A DNA stretch of 64,000 bases from Diprion similis (GCF_021155765.1 NC_060115.1:9466493-9530492); one strand, 5' to 3'. Counted from the first letter of the stretch, positions 27,109-40,856 are shown. Notes: generated by a model from the sequence alone, not told the origin. Numbers and translations are program-made.

Positions 27109-28777
27109 CTTGAAATAATGCCTCCTAACAAAATATTATGAACTTAAATCTCCGTCCATCCAGCCACTGTGTCATATACTGATCCAAGCCAGAGATTAAA
27201 ACTCGCAAAATTTAACGAAAATAAACGTTTTTATGGGTTTTCTTTTATTATCTCTTGGGACGAGAGAGTGGGAAGGAAATTAATTAATAAGCAGAAAATA
27301 AAATAAATGAAAACAAAGCAAGACTTGAAAAATTCATGGTGAAAAATAATTGGCAATATTCATTAGCTCTGCATGGAATTAATTTACAAAGACTTCGGTC
27401 GTGTTAATTGTATCGTTGCTAAAAATAGGCAAATTATTTTTAATAAAGATTATAAATAATATAGTTAAATCAAGAAAACAATGCAATGTACTGTTCAATT
27501 AATGTGTACATACAACTAAACTGCGTCGATAGATGTTTGTCATTTTAAAATAAGGAGCTGCATCTATTATTCTACTCCGACTCGATCTATTTTATCAAGT
27601 TACTCTATGCAGAACGTATAAGCATTTTGCTATTGCAAGCGTACAACGAAAAGATGAAAAAATGGAATATGAAAGTTGAAAAATACGGAGTAATTAATGT
27701 AATTTAATATACACATCGAAATATGTAATAAATATATTTATATAAACCCAATTCCAATATTTATATAATAAATTTTGTTTTCATTGTGCGATGAGTCAAG
27801 CCATTTGTTATACAGTCTAGACTTGCATGATACCTTATTATAGTGTTTTTTTTTTTTAAATCAACTTCCAAGTTTCAAATTAGAGATAAAAATGAAATGT
27901 CATATCGTAATCCAACAATTTAGAAAACTTGCCGGAGTTTCTTTTCAGCACATTTTTAGACCGAACTTATTTGTTTGAATACGGAATGTAGAAAAAGGAA
28001 TTTAACGTTATACAAAAAGAATTACCGCATTCTACTACTTTGTTAATATAATAACACTCAGTCTGTAGTCTTTTCTTAATCCGAAAATATCCAAGTCGAT
28101 GTTTCACGAATTTTTATGCCCAAATTCTATCGCATTCGAGTTATAGAATTACCAATAAACTATGTCACGTTAGCTGCATTGCAAGCTGAAAAACATCGTT
28201 CCAGAATTCTGAGATATCAAATCTAAAACACACAAGATTAGACGTCGAGTCAACTACTAAGCCAACCTAATCGCTGCAAGAAAGTATATTCTTAAATTCA
28301 GGAGAAAATTGCCTCTGTATAATGTTAAAGTAACGTAAAAAATCCAGGTCATCTCTAATTGAGGTTTACTGCGGCCTTTTTTCACGTGTAAATTCGGTCA
28401 ACAATCGAGTCATAGTGGCTTATTTTTACCAGCAAAAGTGATTGAGTAGCCTTATATTTGCGATTCGTCACACCTAGCATCAAGTCTAATCCACTGCCCG
28501 TGATGTCATTACTATAAGACATGAGGATAGAACAACAAATGTAAACGTAAACTTATCGTCACATATATACATGTACTTCCGCAATAAACGGATAAATTTA
28601 ATTTGTAAAAAGAAACTGGAACGACGAAAAAATGTTTGTCATCGGAACGACTTGTTATCGCATGTTTCACGTCAAGAAATTTCCTCATCACATGACTTGA
28701 AATATTACACTGCAATGTTCCGTGTAGAAATGTATCCAAAATTGAAAAGAAAAAACGAATATCCTTTTACGTAGATT
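27109..28777. other. AT-rich spacer
   Basis: Very AT-rich sequence with no open frame of note and no motif that I can support. Confidence 0.6.
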
Positions 28778-28907
28778 GGGGTGGTCCTTATTTTTGGTGT
28801 TGGGAAAAATTTGAAAAAATTAGGGAATTGTTTTTGAATTATCAAGAATCGATTTGGGGGATAGCACGATAAGAAATTCGTCAACAGCTCAAATAAGGAC
28901 CACCCTA
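28778..28907. mobile_element. Small MITE-like element with terminal inverted repeats
   Basis: GGGTGGTCCTTATTT at 28779-28793 is matched by its perfect reverse complement at 28891-28905, giving a unit of about 130 bp with 15-bp terminal inverted repeats and an AT-rich interior without coding capacity. The flanks (TAGATT and AAATTGTAG) give no certain target-site duplication. This fits a non-autonomous DNA transposon; the superfamily is not determined. Confidence 0.55.
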
Positions 28908-29266
28908 AATTGTAGACTGAAACTACAGATTGGCAAGAATTTATTTGCACACTTTTTATGTCCAAGTGCCTGAATGGAATTGGGTATAATAGACATAAAT
29001 TGCAGTCACGAATATAGAAACCTCGTGTCTGGTTGGTCGACGAGACTTTTCAACCAATCGAGACGTCGCTTAGCAAACCGGCGAATAAGGGTCGATTCGA
29101 GTTTAATGATAGAGTAAAGATTATTGAGGGTAGGTATGTATTTCCAACTGGCCTAAAATGAAAATAGATCAGGTTGAAAGCTTTGCCGATGAACAATGTC
29201 CCACCCCGATAATCACAGGCACACCCGAAGAGCAAACAGCTTATCATCAGTTATTTAAAAAAGCGA

Positions 29267-29302
<36 letters not shown>

Positions 29303-32300
29303 GGAACTTGATTGTCCGCAATGTCGTTGACAAACAACTATATAAACCATTCCGGAATTCGGAATTTGTAAGGAAAACTTTTTCAAAGAAATAATATTAG
29401 TGTAGAATGACGAGAAACATCCGACGATTACGAATAAATATTACAATAGATGACGTTACTGATGTTTATTCATCACACCGATCACCCGATTCGTAAAGTA
29501 AAGTATGCCGGTGACGATAATTAGTTCAAATCTGTGACTGATAAATCTAGATGACAATCAACAATTGGTTAGTTACTGAATGCGGTCATATTTTTCATCA
29601 AATACATGATTTGGGATAACATTATCCGACGTATAAGGAGAGGTGCACGTCTATTCGCGATGTCCAAACAGAGTCTTCCAGACGTAGCAAACAGCGGTGA
29701 AAAATTTTCGCAAAATCAAAACTGTCACCGAAAGATGTAAGATTTAATAATCTGCGTGAAAAAAGGTATACGTAACCGATAAATAAGTGAGTTATTAGCA
29801 AAAAAAAACATATAAGAACAATTTGAGATGTTTATTGAGACGAAAATTATGAAACTGTCGTAGCGCTGTAAATTCATTGTATACATGACACGATGTTGTA
29901 GGTAAGAGGATTTGTGTGTAACGACTCAATTAGAACGTAGATAGGTAAATTATTTTTCGTATCGCGGTAACGCAGCAATCTCTTATCACCCACGACTTAT
30001 ACTTACATTACTCCCGGTTATTTTCCTACGTCGGTTTACCGTTTATGAGACTCCTTTGATGTATTGTATTCAAAAGTGCAAATGTCGAGCCCTGAAATTT
30101 TTTCTACAACTATCAAATTATTATATGGTTAAGAATTGGAGAAAAAGATGGAAATACCTTCTTCTCTTAGTGATACAGCATGTTTCGATACTAGCATCTT
30201 AAATATTAACATTTTTTAACCGATGAAAAAATACTTTCAATTTAGTTGACGAAATAGTAAAATCACGAATTGTTTTGTAGATTACGAGCCAATTAAAAAA
30301 ATTTGAAAATGTGCATGAAACTCCGAGAAGAATTGCGTCACTTTAGACGGCATACGTATCGTGGTCCAGATAAAGCAAGGAACGGTTGTTTACCGTTAAA
30401 AATTTTGTTTTGAACGTCTGCAATTAACAACCCTCAACGTTGACGAGGGACGTAATTAAGTAGCGGAAGTCGTGCCTGGTGGTGGAAAAATATTTATATC
30501 GACGGTTTGTTGTAAACTTGACTGAAGTGTGTACAGAGAATGTACAGAAAATGGGTGAAATGATGTAAAAACAGTTGATTACTTATGAAAACATCCGCCT
30601 TTGATAACTCGCCGCTTTCTATGGCGTCTGTGCATCCAGGAAAAGAAACTGGTTATTCCACGAAATTTTTGGCTTTCGTAAAATGGAACGTCAGGGGTCA
30701 TCTTCTGTTCAAATTTTATCGTCAACAGTCTTGCTAACTTTTTGGATCACCGAAACCATGTCGGTCACGGGTTTTTGCCGTTCAACAAATCGCAAAGGAA
30801 ACACGCGGAACGTTATTACTACTAGAATATGTGATAATTTCACACTTTCTCACATTGCTGGGTGTTAAAATGTAACAGAGTTACTTAGTGCCTTTACAGT
30901 ATAGCTACTTGAAGACATCATCGATACAGATCGGTCTTATGAAAATGGTAACAACAGGTTTCGATACCAGAACTACAAAAGCTCCTCTTCCAAGCAATGT
31001 TAAAAAATGATGTAAAGAACTGTAGTTGTGCGAAAATAATCATGCTCAATATTGGCACGGAAACGTGGATGTACAGTAGGTATACGAATTGGCAGAAAGG
31101 TCGGCGACCCGATCTGGTAAAAAAAGATCAGTAGGTGCCTCCTCAAAGGAAGAGAGAGAATCAGTCGCAGCTTAGTTAAGAGACTTGAACATCAAAAGTG
31201 TACAAGTTTCGCTCGGAGGATGGAGGAACGAAACTTTTGTAGACAAATCTGTACTGATGTTGAACATGGATAAACATGCTTGCAATCCAATACTTATATT
31301 CGCGTATCCACGTCTGCTTACACTTCAAAGACTTCTCATCCGTCTATTTCTTGTCTAGTTTATTTCCACTCGTGTCAGGGCTTTTACCTTCTCACTCCAT
31401 GGCCAAAGTGTTAACTGATCGAGGAAACAGTCCGCAGGGAACACACTTGGCCCAAGGACTTCTCCTCTTGCCCTAGTTTATCGTTTGCTATGTTGGAGTT
31501 CCTACATGGGCATCTGACTTTATTACGGGTTGAAGGGAAATTTAGCCACCCTAAACCTAGTTTTCGTGTGTCTTTGGTTCCGGCTGACATCAGGACCCAA
31601 TGATAATGGGCTAAACGGCCCTTTAACAGAAGTGGAATACACATCTGGGCCCAATTGAACACAACTTCAATAGCAAAGCTTTGAATTTGGAATCCCGATT
31701 CTTCTCATATTTGGTCATAATCTCTGAAGAGATATTGCAGCGCACGTGTGAGTTTATCAAGAACACGTCCACTTTGCACACGCATGTAAATAGTGCTTTA
31801 AAATACATACTAGATGAATTAGCATGTCGAACACGTGCGCAATATTTATTGATTCACTTCCCTTGCCCAAATGGCGAGGAACGGTTACGATTCTGTACGA
31901 ATGCTTCACATTCAAATCCAGCTCCTTAAAACGGCGCGGACCACACACGAGATAACGATACATTATACCTCCGATGGTTTGAATGACAAATTAAATAACA
32001 AGTAACAAACGGTAAAATTCACTATCTTAGTGATTTTTCTCAGCAAATTTGCAATTCAAAAGCTTTCTGAATAGGTAGATTTTACAGTGCTGGTACAGGG
32101 AAAATGTTCAACAGGTTCATCGGTCCATCACTTGAGACGGTACTGCAAATACCCTCGTATTAACGGTTGAGCGTGGGCGGTGGTGGTGGGATGAGTCATC
32201 CTCTTTGTTTCGCACGTCGAACTATTGGTGAATACAAATTTCGCACGTGTCTCGCAAGTGATTATCGACGATTGCCAAGGAGTAAACAGATAGTGTCTGC

Positions 32301-32394
32301 CTTAGCTTATACGGATACTTTGTTACTCAATTTATATATTATCGTTTTCTGTTATCCTTTGTCGTTGTTTATACACATGTCCATTTATAGTTGA
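28908..32394. other. Gene-poor AT-rich DNA
   Basis: No supported gene. It contains a (TA)14 microsatellite at 29271-29298. Overlapping short open frames around 31276-31963 on both strands show no recognisable protein. Confidence 0.55.
29271..29298. repeat. (TA)14 microsatellite
   Basis: Uninterrupted 28-nt TA dinucleotide run. Confidence 0.9.
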
Positions 32395-32868
32395 TCACTT
32401 GTTGCTTTTTATAATTGAAAAGTCATTTGTTTCTGATTTATCGTGATGTACCATATACATCGAATCATGGAAAGGGTTCCGATCAACATCCACGTCATAA
32501 ATCACATCTCTATTGTTGTATGGAAAAATCATATTGTTGTTACAAAAAAGAATTGTTGTTTTAATTAAAAGAATAGCGGGTACGCTTTTCCGATACATTA
32601 GACACCTGAAATTGTATTCCTTCCATGATTCTGTAACTGACAAATAATATTTTTCTATCTGAATGTCTCGAGTAGATATTGGTAATACCGAGTCAAAGAT
32701 TAAACCGGTAATCGTATCAAGATAAATGAAAAATGTTTTCGTGTACAATTTATCTTTCTGACCATCCATCATAGGATTTTTGACCTTCCTAACATAAGCA
32801 ACGCCGTTGGAATGATATTGTTTTATCAATCGCGACCCTTCGTTTGTTGTAGAACAATATTGAATCAT
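32395..32868 (-). CDS. Hypothetical 157-codon open reading frame
   Basis: This is the longest open frame in the first 44 kb. It begins at an ATG directly after an in-frame TAA and ends at TAA, so as drawn it would be a single-exon gene or a fortuitous frame. The predicted product is hydrophilic and mixed in composition, with a D-rich stretch near residues 120-130, no signal peptide, no obvious membrane segment and no motif I recognise. No TATA box or poly(A) signal settles its status. In AT-rich DNA of this length a chance frame of this size is plausible. It could be a decayed mobile or viral gene, an orphan gene, or noise. Confidence 0.2.
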   Translation of the reverse strand: MIQYCSTTNEGSRLIKQYHSNGVAYVRKVKNPMMDGQKDKLYTKTFFIYLDTITGLIFDSVLPISTRDIQIEKYYLSVTESWKEYNFRCLMYRKSVPAILLIKTTILFCNNNMIFPYNNRDVIYDVDVDRNPFHDSMYMVHHDKSETNDFSIIKSNK

Positions 32869-34851
32869 TTATTTAGTTACCTTTTTCAGTTTGCTAATTT
32901 TACTCTTCACTCTTATGGAAAGCGTGCCGTATGGATCAACCTCAATATGACGTTGCAGTTACGATTCTACTTATTGTTGACCGACAACAATTACAAAAAT
33001 CCAATTATTTACGCGAAATTAACCACAAAATTTTTCAATAAAATTTTTATACACTCTACTTAAATTCTATCATTAAAGTTCGATAATTCAGTTCATGCGA
33101 AAATTTATCAAGCGTGTTATGCGAGTTCACAATAATGTTTGTGAGCTTTTTAAGAAACATCCTGATCAAGTAACGTCCGTCAAAAATTAATGTGCTAAGC
33201 ATGTCCAATATAGCTCTGCATTTCATTCCGTATTTAACGTTATACGCAACATTTGTTTTGTCAGGGACTGACTTATTCTGAGGAAAAACCATTTGCGCAT
33301 CTCTGCGCAGAAAAATAAGTTATAAAGCCAAATTAGGGACTAAGGAGACAACTTTAATTACATTAGAAAATGGAATAATTTCATAACAACTTTCCGCAAA
33401 GATGTAATGACAATTCTTATATATAATAAGAAATAAGAGGAAAAAACAATGCGAGTACGTAATCATCGCACAAGCTTATAAAGGAAGCCGGAAATCCTGT
33501 AGCGTTATATGTACTCTACGACGAAATAATAAGCTTTCGTGATATATAAATTTGTATAAAATGGCACCACGAAAACAGATGTACGCAGTAAAAAATTTGA
33601 ACACGCGTTTAGGCATATTCAAATTTGCGACATACTCTGTTAAAACGTTAAATCGATCACGTGAGTCACACAAGGAAACGGTGAGCAAGTGCGGAAAAGC
33701 GTTTGCTCGTATGACGTCACGTACGAGGGGCGAACGAGCTTGCAGGCTTTTTTGCGCTAAACCGATACGTTTGTACCCGCCAAATATGGTAATTAACCAA
33801 ATATATGTATATACTTCAGTGTTCTGAGTCACACGTTCGTCCACGCGCGCGTTTCTTTACGAAGCAACGGATATGAACGAACTGAGATTAAAATTGAACA
33901 AGCCGTGATGATCGAAAAATGAGAGACGTAATTTGAAACGAATATTATTCGTCATCAGAAACGAGTTTATGCGCCCAAGGTATCAAAATTTTGAGTTAAT
34001 AGAATTGGCATACTGCTTGCTAAAGACTTTTGAAAAAATAATTCAACTCGTTCTGGTGAGTATGAATTTCCAACATTTTCCGTATCTCTTTCAATAAATT
34101 TTGGACACACGAGAAATTTGAAACCGAATTTGAGTTCTAACGTTACCGTAAAACCACTTTTTCATCATTGCTAATTTTTTACAATTTTCTCAAAGTCATG
34201 AATTTGCAGTAAGCATTCGGTTCCCTGGCACAGTCAAAAAAAATTTTACTACACTTACAACAAATGAAAACGATATTTTTTCAAGAGCGCATAAACTTGA
34301 ATCCAACGTCAAATTAATCATAAAGACGTTTCTTCACACGTTCTTCGTTTTCAACTACCACTCGCGGTAGCTGATGAACCAGTAAAAGAAACTAAACGGG
34401 GTAACCCTGCGCAGGTCTGGACGTCCGCGTGAGGTAAAACCCATTGTGAATCATTGGATTATTTTCGAGGTCGTTCGGAGGTCCATGGACCCAAGATTGC
34501 CCCGACTGAGACATTTCACCGCATGCAGGTCCGCGTTCAACGACACGAATCCGAGGGGTCTTCGCACTGGAGCAATTAAGAGAGGACAACAGATTGCTCT
34601 ATGTATACACAAAGCGAACAGAATTACTATGTTACGCCAACTACGTCTCGGTCACGAAGTTTATTCTGATGCAGACTTAACATTCACATTCTAAAAAGAA
34701 ATTAGATGGATTGTATACCGTTCCTGGTGATGTTTAAAGAGAATTTCTTATAAGACGCGGAAGTATACAAGATTGCAGATGTTTTAAATATGAATTCATT
34801 AGAGAGGCTCTGGTCCGACACAAAGTTCAAAAGTCAAGTCGTCGGAGAAAC

Positions 34852-34884
<33 letters not shown>

Positions 34885-36203
34885 TGGTCATGTTATTCAA
34901 TGTCGTTAAGCATTAAGCTCTTCTTCACAAAATATTACCAGGAACTTAAGATCTGGTACGTTGGTGTTAACTGATAGTAGCTAACTAGTTTAGACATAAA
35001 ACACCATGTGGAGAAATTTTGGTAATTGTTTTTCACCTAAGTCGTTACTCGATATTCAGAAGAGTCTCGTCGCATTCGACTGATTCTCAGTTTAAATATT
35101 TAACGAAAATTTCAACATTCAGGCAACTATCTTCGATCTTTTAGACCGCCATATTGAACACATGTACGAAAAAAATATAATATAGATTCTATCGAACAAA
35201 ATATTGCATAATTTTTCCTGGTACCGTAAAAAATTGGAAAAAAATCAATTTTCTAATCGCAAATATCAGTTTTTCTCGTTTAACAAACATCCTCAATCGT
35301 TCAATTAAACGGGAATGCATTATGTCACAAGGAGGTCATTTCCGAGAAAGTGATGCAAGCCATCAGTAACGCCGTCGTAACAGGATAAATCCGCAAGTAC
35401 GAAGGAAAATTCTAGCTCACGATGCGGATTAGAGATGAATGCAGATGCCCTTGAAATAGTCTTTGTAATCGCGTAACCGGGAATAAGAGACCGGGTTTTG
35501 TAATGGACTTGTATCGTGATAGAGGCGGCTCGTTACAGTCATCGCAGACTGTAAACAGCAGTCTCCTACACTCCTACATAAATGAATATAAAGCAGCAGT
35601 GTGATAAGTTGCACATCATAAGAAGGCAGGTACCGAGATCGCCTTGACAGTTGTGAACCGGAGTCTGGAGTGTTAATCAATAACTAAATAAATAAATCCT
35701 ATCACGATTTCAATTTTCCAACACACGGTCAACGTGGCCGATCAGGACTCTAGATTGCAACTCAGTTGCATGTCATCGTAGCACGTATCGCGATCGTGAT
35801 AAGATCAAATTTAAGTAAAGTCAAGCTACTGCGAATTGCCACGTCAGTTTCAGGAAATATTTAATAACAAATAGACTTTTGAATCACGTTAGATTCGTCA
35901 TTTTCTAAATAATGAATTTCCCAGACTGCAATTAGCAATTAGTCACGTGATGTCAGGAAAAAAATATAAATTGGTCTAATCGAATCAATTGACTGCAACA
36001 AACATTGGTTTCTGTGAAAATTGTTTTCGAGTAGTCGAGGATCAATTTTTTACACGATTAGCATCAATCCGTTATCGTTGATCTTAGTTATTAATTATCG
36101 GTGAACCATGTGAATTAAAATTCTGGTTCCTTTAAGAATTTCTACGCCTCGTAGAACGGCATTGAGTTAGAACAGCATTTAGGCCACAAGTATGTCTACT
36201 CAC
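32869..36203. other. Gene-poor DNA with a few CpG-rich patches
   Basis: No supported gene. It holds a CpG-rich patch at 33655-33860 with a CRE at 33712-33719, a GC-richer patch at 34390-34590 open on both strands without a recognisable product, and the GAT microsatellite at 34852-34882. Confidence 0.5.
34852..34882. repeat. (GAT)10 microsatellite
   Basis: Ten perfect GAT trinucleotide units; simple sequence, not in a supported reading frame. Confidence 0.9.
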
Positions 36204-36362
36204 CTGTCTGAAGATCGGATCTCTCATTGTTGGTACCCCGGTGTTGCGACCTGGTTTAGAACGCTCACGCTAAAGGCGGGTAATAAAACGCTCGTGACCC
36301 ACATTCAAAGGTGTTGTTGGTTGCATAGAACTGGTAGCAGCATCAACCAGAGGACCAGTCAT
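36204..36362 (-). other. Exon-like segment with strong splice sites
   Basis: On the minus strand a 159-nt segment lies between a pyrimidine-rich acceptor (TTCTTATGTTCACCAG) and a perfect CAG|GTGAGT donor. It is divisible by three. One frame starts with ATG directly at the acceptor and is open except for a single TAG (30 codons, stop, then 22 codons); the other frames contain stops. It could be a non-coding 5' exon of a minus-strand transcript, a decayed coding exon, or coincidence. I find no confident partner exon. Confidence 0.2.
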
Positions 36363-39300
36363 CTGGTGAACATAAGAAACTAGCGTTATCATGGAAGTAA
36401 TTGAACTTTCAATTGCTGGTTATGATATTACCGAGTCAAATTTAAGTTACACTACGTCAGAGGTTCAGATAACTTTTGACATCGCTATTTATATTATACA
36501 TACTCATCAAGAAAAAAAAGTCAATGACGTATTTGTTTCTTTTTCAGAACATCATACAATAATAACATGACACGTGTAGATTCGCAAAAATTAAATTGTT
36601 CAATCTATTTGCAGCGTAACTGTAAGGACCATTCTTTTCAAAACATTAATAAACAGATGAGATTACCTTTTCGGAAAGTATCAAGTTACAGTATTTTCAA
36701 AGCACACTGTACATTTAGAATACATATTTTTTGAATTTTCCTCATTTTTCGGAATAAGGATTTACCGATGAAAACCACGAACAAATTTCGTGTAATTTTT
36801 AACACTACTGCAAACTTCGAGGTAGGTATTCGGCAAGGAGTTTTGTAAATAAAGTTTTCATGTTATAATCTGAGATTCTGAAGACCGGTGTTTATAAGAT
36901 GAGACTCCGCTGTGAAATTATAATCAAAAGTTGAATATGGCTCGACGAGAAAACGGTCACTGGACACACGTAGGCGTACGGCGTGATCTGATGATGCAAA
37001 AACATCCACAACCGTTGTTGTTGAAAGATGTTTAAAACAGCAGCCATCACGTTCGTGTAACCCTGACTAACAATGAGCAAGAAGAGACGTAACTACAGTG
37101 GAAACGTATCGCGTTCCTCTCGCCATAAATATTGACATTGAGATTTCCCTCAGTTTAGCTTGAAAGGATATGTAATTAGCATAACAAGCACAAAAGCGGA
37201 AGTCTCCAAGCCGCTTCGACCGATATCGTTTACGTTTCATGCCGCCTGTCAAGCGTTTTAATTACTTCTGCGCAATCCTGGATGGATTAAGAAACAAACC
37301 AGAACTAAGCGTGCTTCTGATCAGTCATCTAATTTGAAAATGGAGTGAAATCTCGGAGCGAAACAGATACGACAAGAAATACGACGATTGAATAGCTCCT
37401 GACGTCATGAGTCAATGGCATATCCCATCGATCAGTAGAAACTTTTCAACCAGACTGTATTACTGTTGAGACAAATTCAAGTTTCAAATTGGAAAAAAAT
37501 TAGGTAGAATTAAACGTCTTTCGTTTCATTGTTCGATGCTCCAATCTGCGATCGCGAAGGAACTGACGCAAAACCAGTAACTGATAACTCGCTGTAATTA
37601 CACCAAATTACACTGCGCGTGTATATAACGTGTTTTTCAAAGTATAAGAAGCGTAAACTATTCATCGGTATTGGAAAATACGCAGAGTTTTTTATTCATA
37701 GTTAGTCATGCATAGTCTGTAAATTGTTGACAGTTAATTCCACTAGTTTTTTAATGATTGCATAAGTAATGCAAGCACTTGACCCGATAATTGAATTTAT
37801 TTTGAATACCTTACGTCCAAGAGTAATAATAATTTTGGTTAAGACCACACATTTAGCGATATTTTCGAAATTATAGCGAAAGAAGATGAAATATTTACTG
37901 CACAGTGCGCACAACATACTTGAAAAAAAAAAAAAAGATTTTGTGCGCAAATCACGTTTTTACGATAACCTTTCATTGACGCACTGAACTTATCTTGTTT
38001 AGTTGACCTATGAATTACATTCACAATCAGTTAAGGGGGCGCGCGCTCTGGTTGATTTCGGTAGTGACGTATATGTATATATCTCCAAATATCAAAGTCG
38101 ACGTACGTCAAACGCGAAAAAGAGCTAAACATTGCAATTCTGTACATACACAACACTGGAAAAAAAAACGTTCAAAAGATTTGGCACGATTTGTACGAAT
38201 TTACTATTGCAATTTCGTAGAATTCATGCCATTTCTGTGTTTCTACGTCAAATGAAAATTAATTGCAGTGTTTTTCACGAGAATCGAGAGAAACTGATAT
38301 CCTGTTCCGTATGCTGGAGCATTTTTTTTATGCTCCTATAAAATATAGCGGTATGAAAACATCATTAACTTGGCATATGGCATGAGACATTAACGCCAAA
38401 GCGAATGCTCTTCAAAACCTTGACGTTAGATGGGTAAAGCGGAGGCGCCGTGACCTATGAGGATTGTCATATATTACCAAATATACATTAAATGTTATAA
38501 CCTTTCATGATGGCCCCAACTCACCAGATTATCCCAAAAAGGGAAATATTACGGGTATAGTCGAAACACACAACGACGTTCGCGACACTTCAGCCACATA
38601 AAGCTAAGCAGCCTGCGATGTGACTTGTACGATTTTATAGTTGAATATACTAGAAAGTGTATCTTATTATTATACTGCAGAATTTGAAATCTACTCGTGA
38701 CTCTCTATCCTCGAATTCAACATATTTGTGTTTTTCAAGACGAAAGTTTTTTTATTTCGGTCTCATGTGTTAATTGACGTCAATCAATCCTAATCCGTGA
38801 TTTTTAATTTTGCAATATTTTGTTGTATGAAGGTTTTTATAGATTCAAAAAGAACACGGTTTTTCTGAATTCCTGTTTACTTTAGCCTCTTTTAGAATCT
38901 TTGATGATCAAAAGGATATGGAAATGACATGAGCGTTGAACCGAAATAACAATTTAAGAAAATCACCAAATATAGTTGATCCAATTACTTCGGGTCGACA
39001 AACATCTTATATCACACCTCATAAAAACAATTAGTTATTGCGCGAATAAAGATGAAACGTTCACCGAGTCTTGATTACAGCTAACAATGTAATTAGTCTT
39101 CAAAATTTCTCGAGAAGATTTCAAGGAAACGGGGATTGTATCAACATTTAATTTGGACACTACACTCAAGGCGGAGCATAATCGCAACTTCATGCAGACA
39201 GACGTGACCAAGCTGAATTTCCCCTGCAATAAAACGAGGGGTGGCGTTTTGCCAATGCCTATACCAAGAAGCGAGAGACGTGCGAAAGACAAATGTATAG

Positions 39301-40598
39301 CTATAAAAAAATTATCGCTAATAGTTAGAGGACGAGTTATGATCCGTGCTTTTACCATTATCCCTGGAACCAATCTGTCTGATGATTTCGTCTGACGTAA
39401 GATAACCCAATTATACTTTTATAAATACATTTTGGTACGTGAGTAAGTTGCGGGGCGACTAAAAGTTACACCGATTCCCAAGGAACTATGACATACAAGC
39501 TGTTGTTGTTATTCCGAATAACACGTCTTTGACAAATTAAAAGAATTTTCGTTTACCTGTCGGTAATAAAATATTCGCCGTTACTTTGTTAGCGGATTTT
39601 GTTCAGAAATTCATGGTAGAATAGAAAAATGAAGCCTTTAGTCTTTAGGCCATGATATGAACAATAGAGAAAAGACGGTTCAAAAATCTTGAATGACCTT
39701 AAAAAATTTTACGTAATTCACAGACAACCTCTTGCCTTGAAATTAACGTTCACGGACGTTCTAACAATAAGCGAATAATGAACGGTTAGATTGTCATGGA
39801 CTGAACTTTCAGCAAAGGTTTTCTTTATTTTTAAATACTATGTATCTACGTCAACTATTGTAGCCAACTATGTCAAGGATTAACTTTGAAATTTGCATTG
39901 AACCAAATGAGCTTATCTGCGCTTAGGTATATGTATATGGCTGTACCTGAACGCGTCTTAATGTAAGCACATTCATGTAGGAATTTATCGGGGAGTAGCT
40001 CACAAGAGAACAAACAAATCTTAAACTCCGTTTCCAATACTGTAAGACCATTCCATTTAATTAAACAAATAAAAAAATTTGACCTTCAATTGTTATTTTT
40101 GCAATATTTCAAAGAAAATAGGAGTAGGTGAAAGCTAACTTGTAATAGAAATCACTATGGCCAAGAACAAAGTTCGGAGCGTTTGTCTATTTTCTTTAGG
40201 CAATGAACGACGGGTGGAAAAAGTAGTGGCTTTATATCGGAAGCTAAAAATTATTTTCTAACATATCGGAGCAGTATAGCAAAAGCGTCAGAATCAATAT
40301 TGATAATAATATATAATGCTGAAAACTCCACGTCTCATGTGAATATTCGTAAATTTAACCAACGTCCCCTTCGAAACAAAATCGACTAAGTATAACGAGT
40401 ACATAATATGGCTGTATAAGGTTAAAATGGTATACCATCACAGGTTATTCAAATCTAATAAGTTTCTATCAAAATACCGTGAGATTAGTTTGATCAAGAT
40501 TTTAAATTCTTTTAACAGACGAAGCTCGGTAATTAGTAGAACCGAAACAGAGGAAGCAATAATTCTGAACGAGGTAATAGTGTTAACGAGCATTGTTT
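36363..40598. other. Gene-poor AT-rich DNA
   Basis: No supported gene. It contains the CRE/AP-1 composite at 37400-37414, a CRE at 38775-38782, and open frames on both strands at 39035-39395 with no recognisable family. Confidence 0.5.
37400..37414. promoter_or_regulatory. Composite CRE / AP-1 site
   Basis: TGACGTCA is followed directly by TGAGTCA, which places a perfect CRE next to a perfect AP-1 (TRE) heptamer. Both are bZIP dimer sites. No adjacent gene is identifiable, so any enhancer role is inference. Confidence 0.3.
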
Positions 40599-40856
40599 TA
40601 GTGCTGTGCAAATAATCCACTAATCGACGGTTTCGATTAATCATTTTTTCGATTAATCGAATTAACCTCATAATTATTTTTGCAGGCCAATCGGTATGTA
40701 TGACTTGCAACTCATTTACTATGTTCGAAGTCTATCCGGCTCTGACCTACGTATACAGAATCCGAGTCATGAGTCATTCATACAGAATACATATAGAACA
40801 GAACTTCGATTAATCGATTAATTCAAGAAACGATTTACCAAAATCGCACAGCACTA
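40599..40856. mobile_element. hAT-like MITE
   Basis: The 258-bp unit begins TAGTGCTGTGC and ends with its exact complement GCACAGCACTA. Just inside each end are copies of TCGATTAATC. Termini of the form YAGTGCTGNGC followed by ATCGAT-type subterminal repeats are typical of hAT-superfamily non-autonomous elements. There is no transposase. An 8-bp target-site duplication expected for hAT is not obvious in the flanks, so the copy is probably old. Confidence 0.65.
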
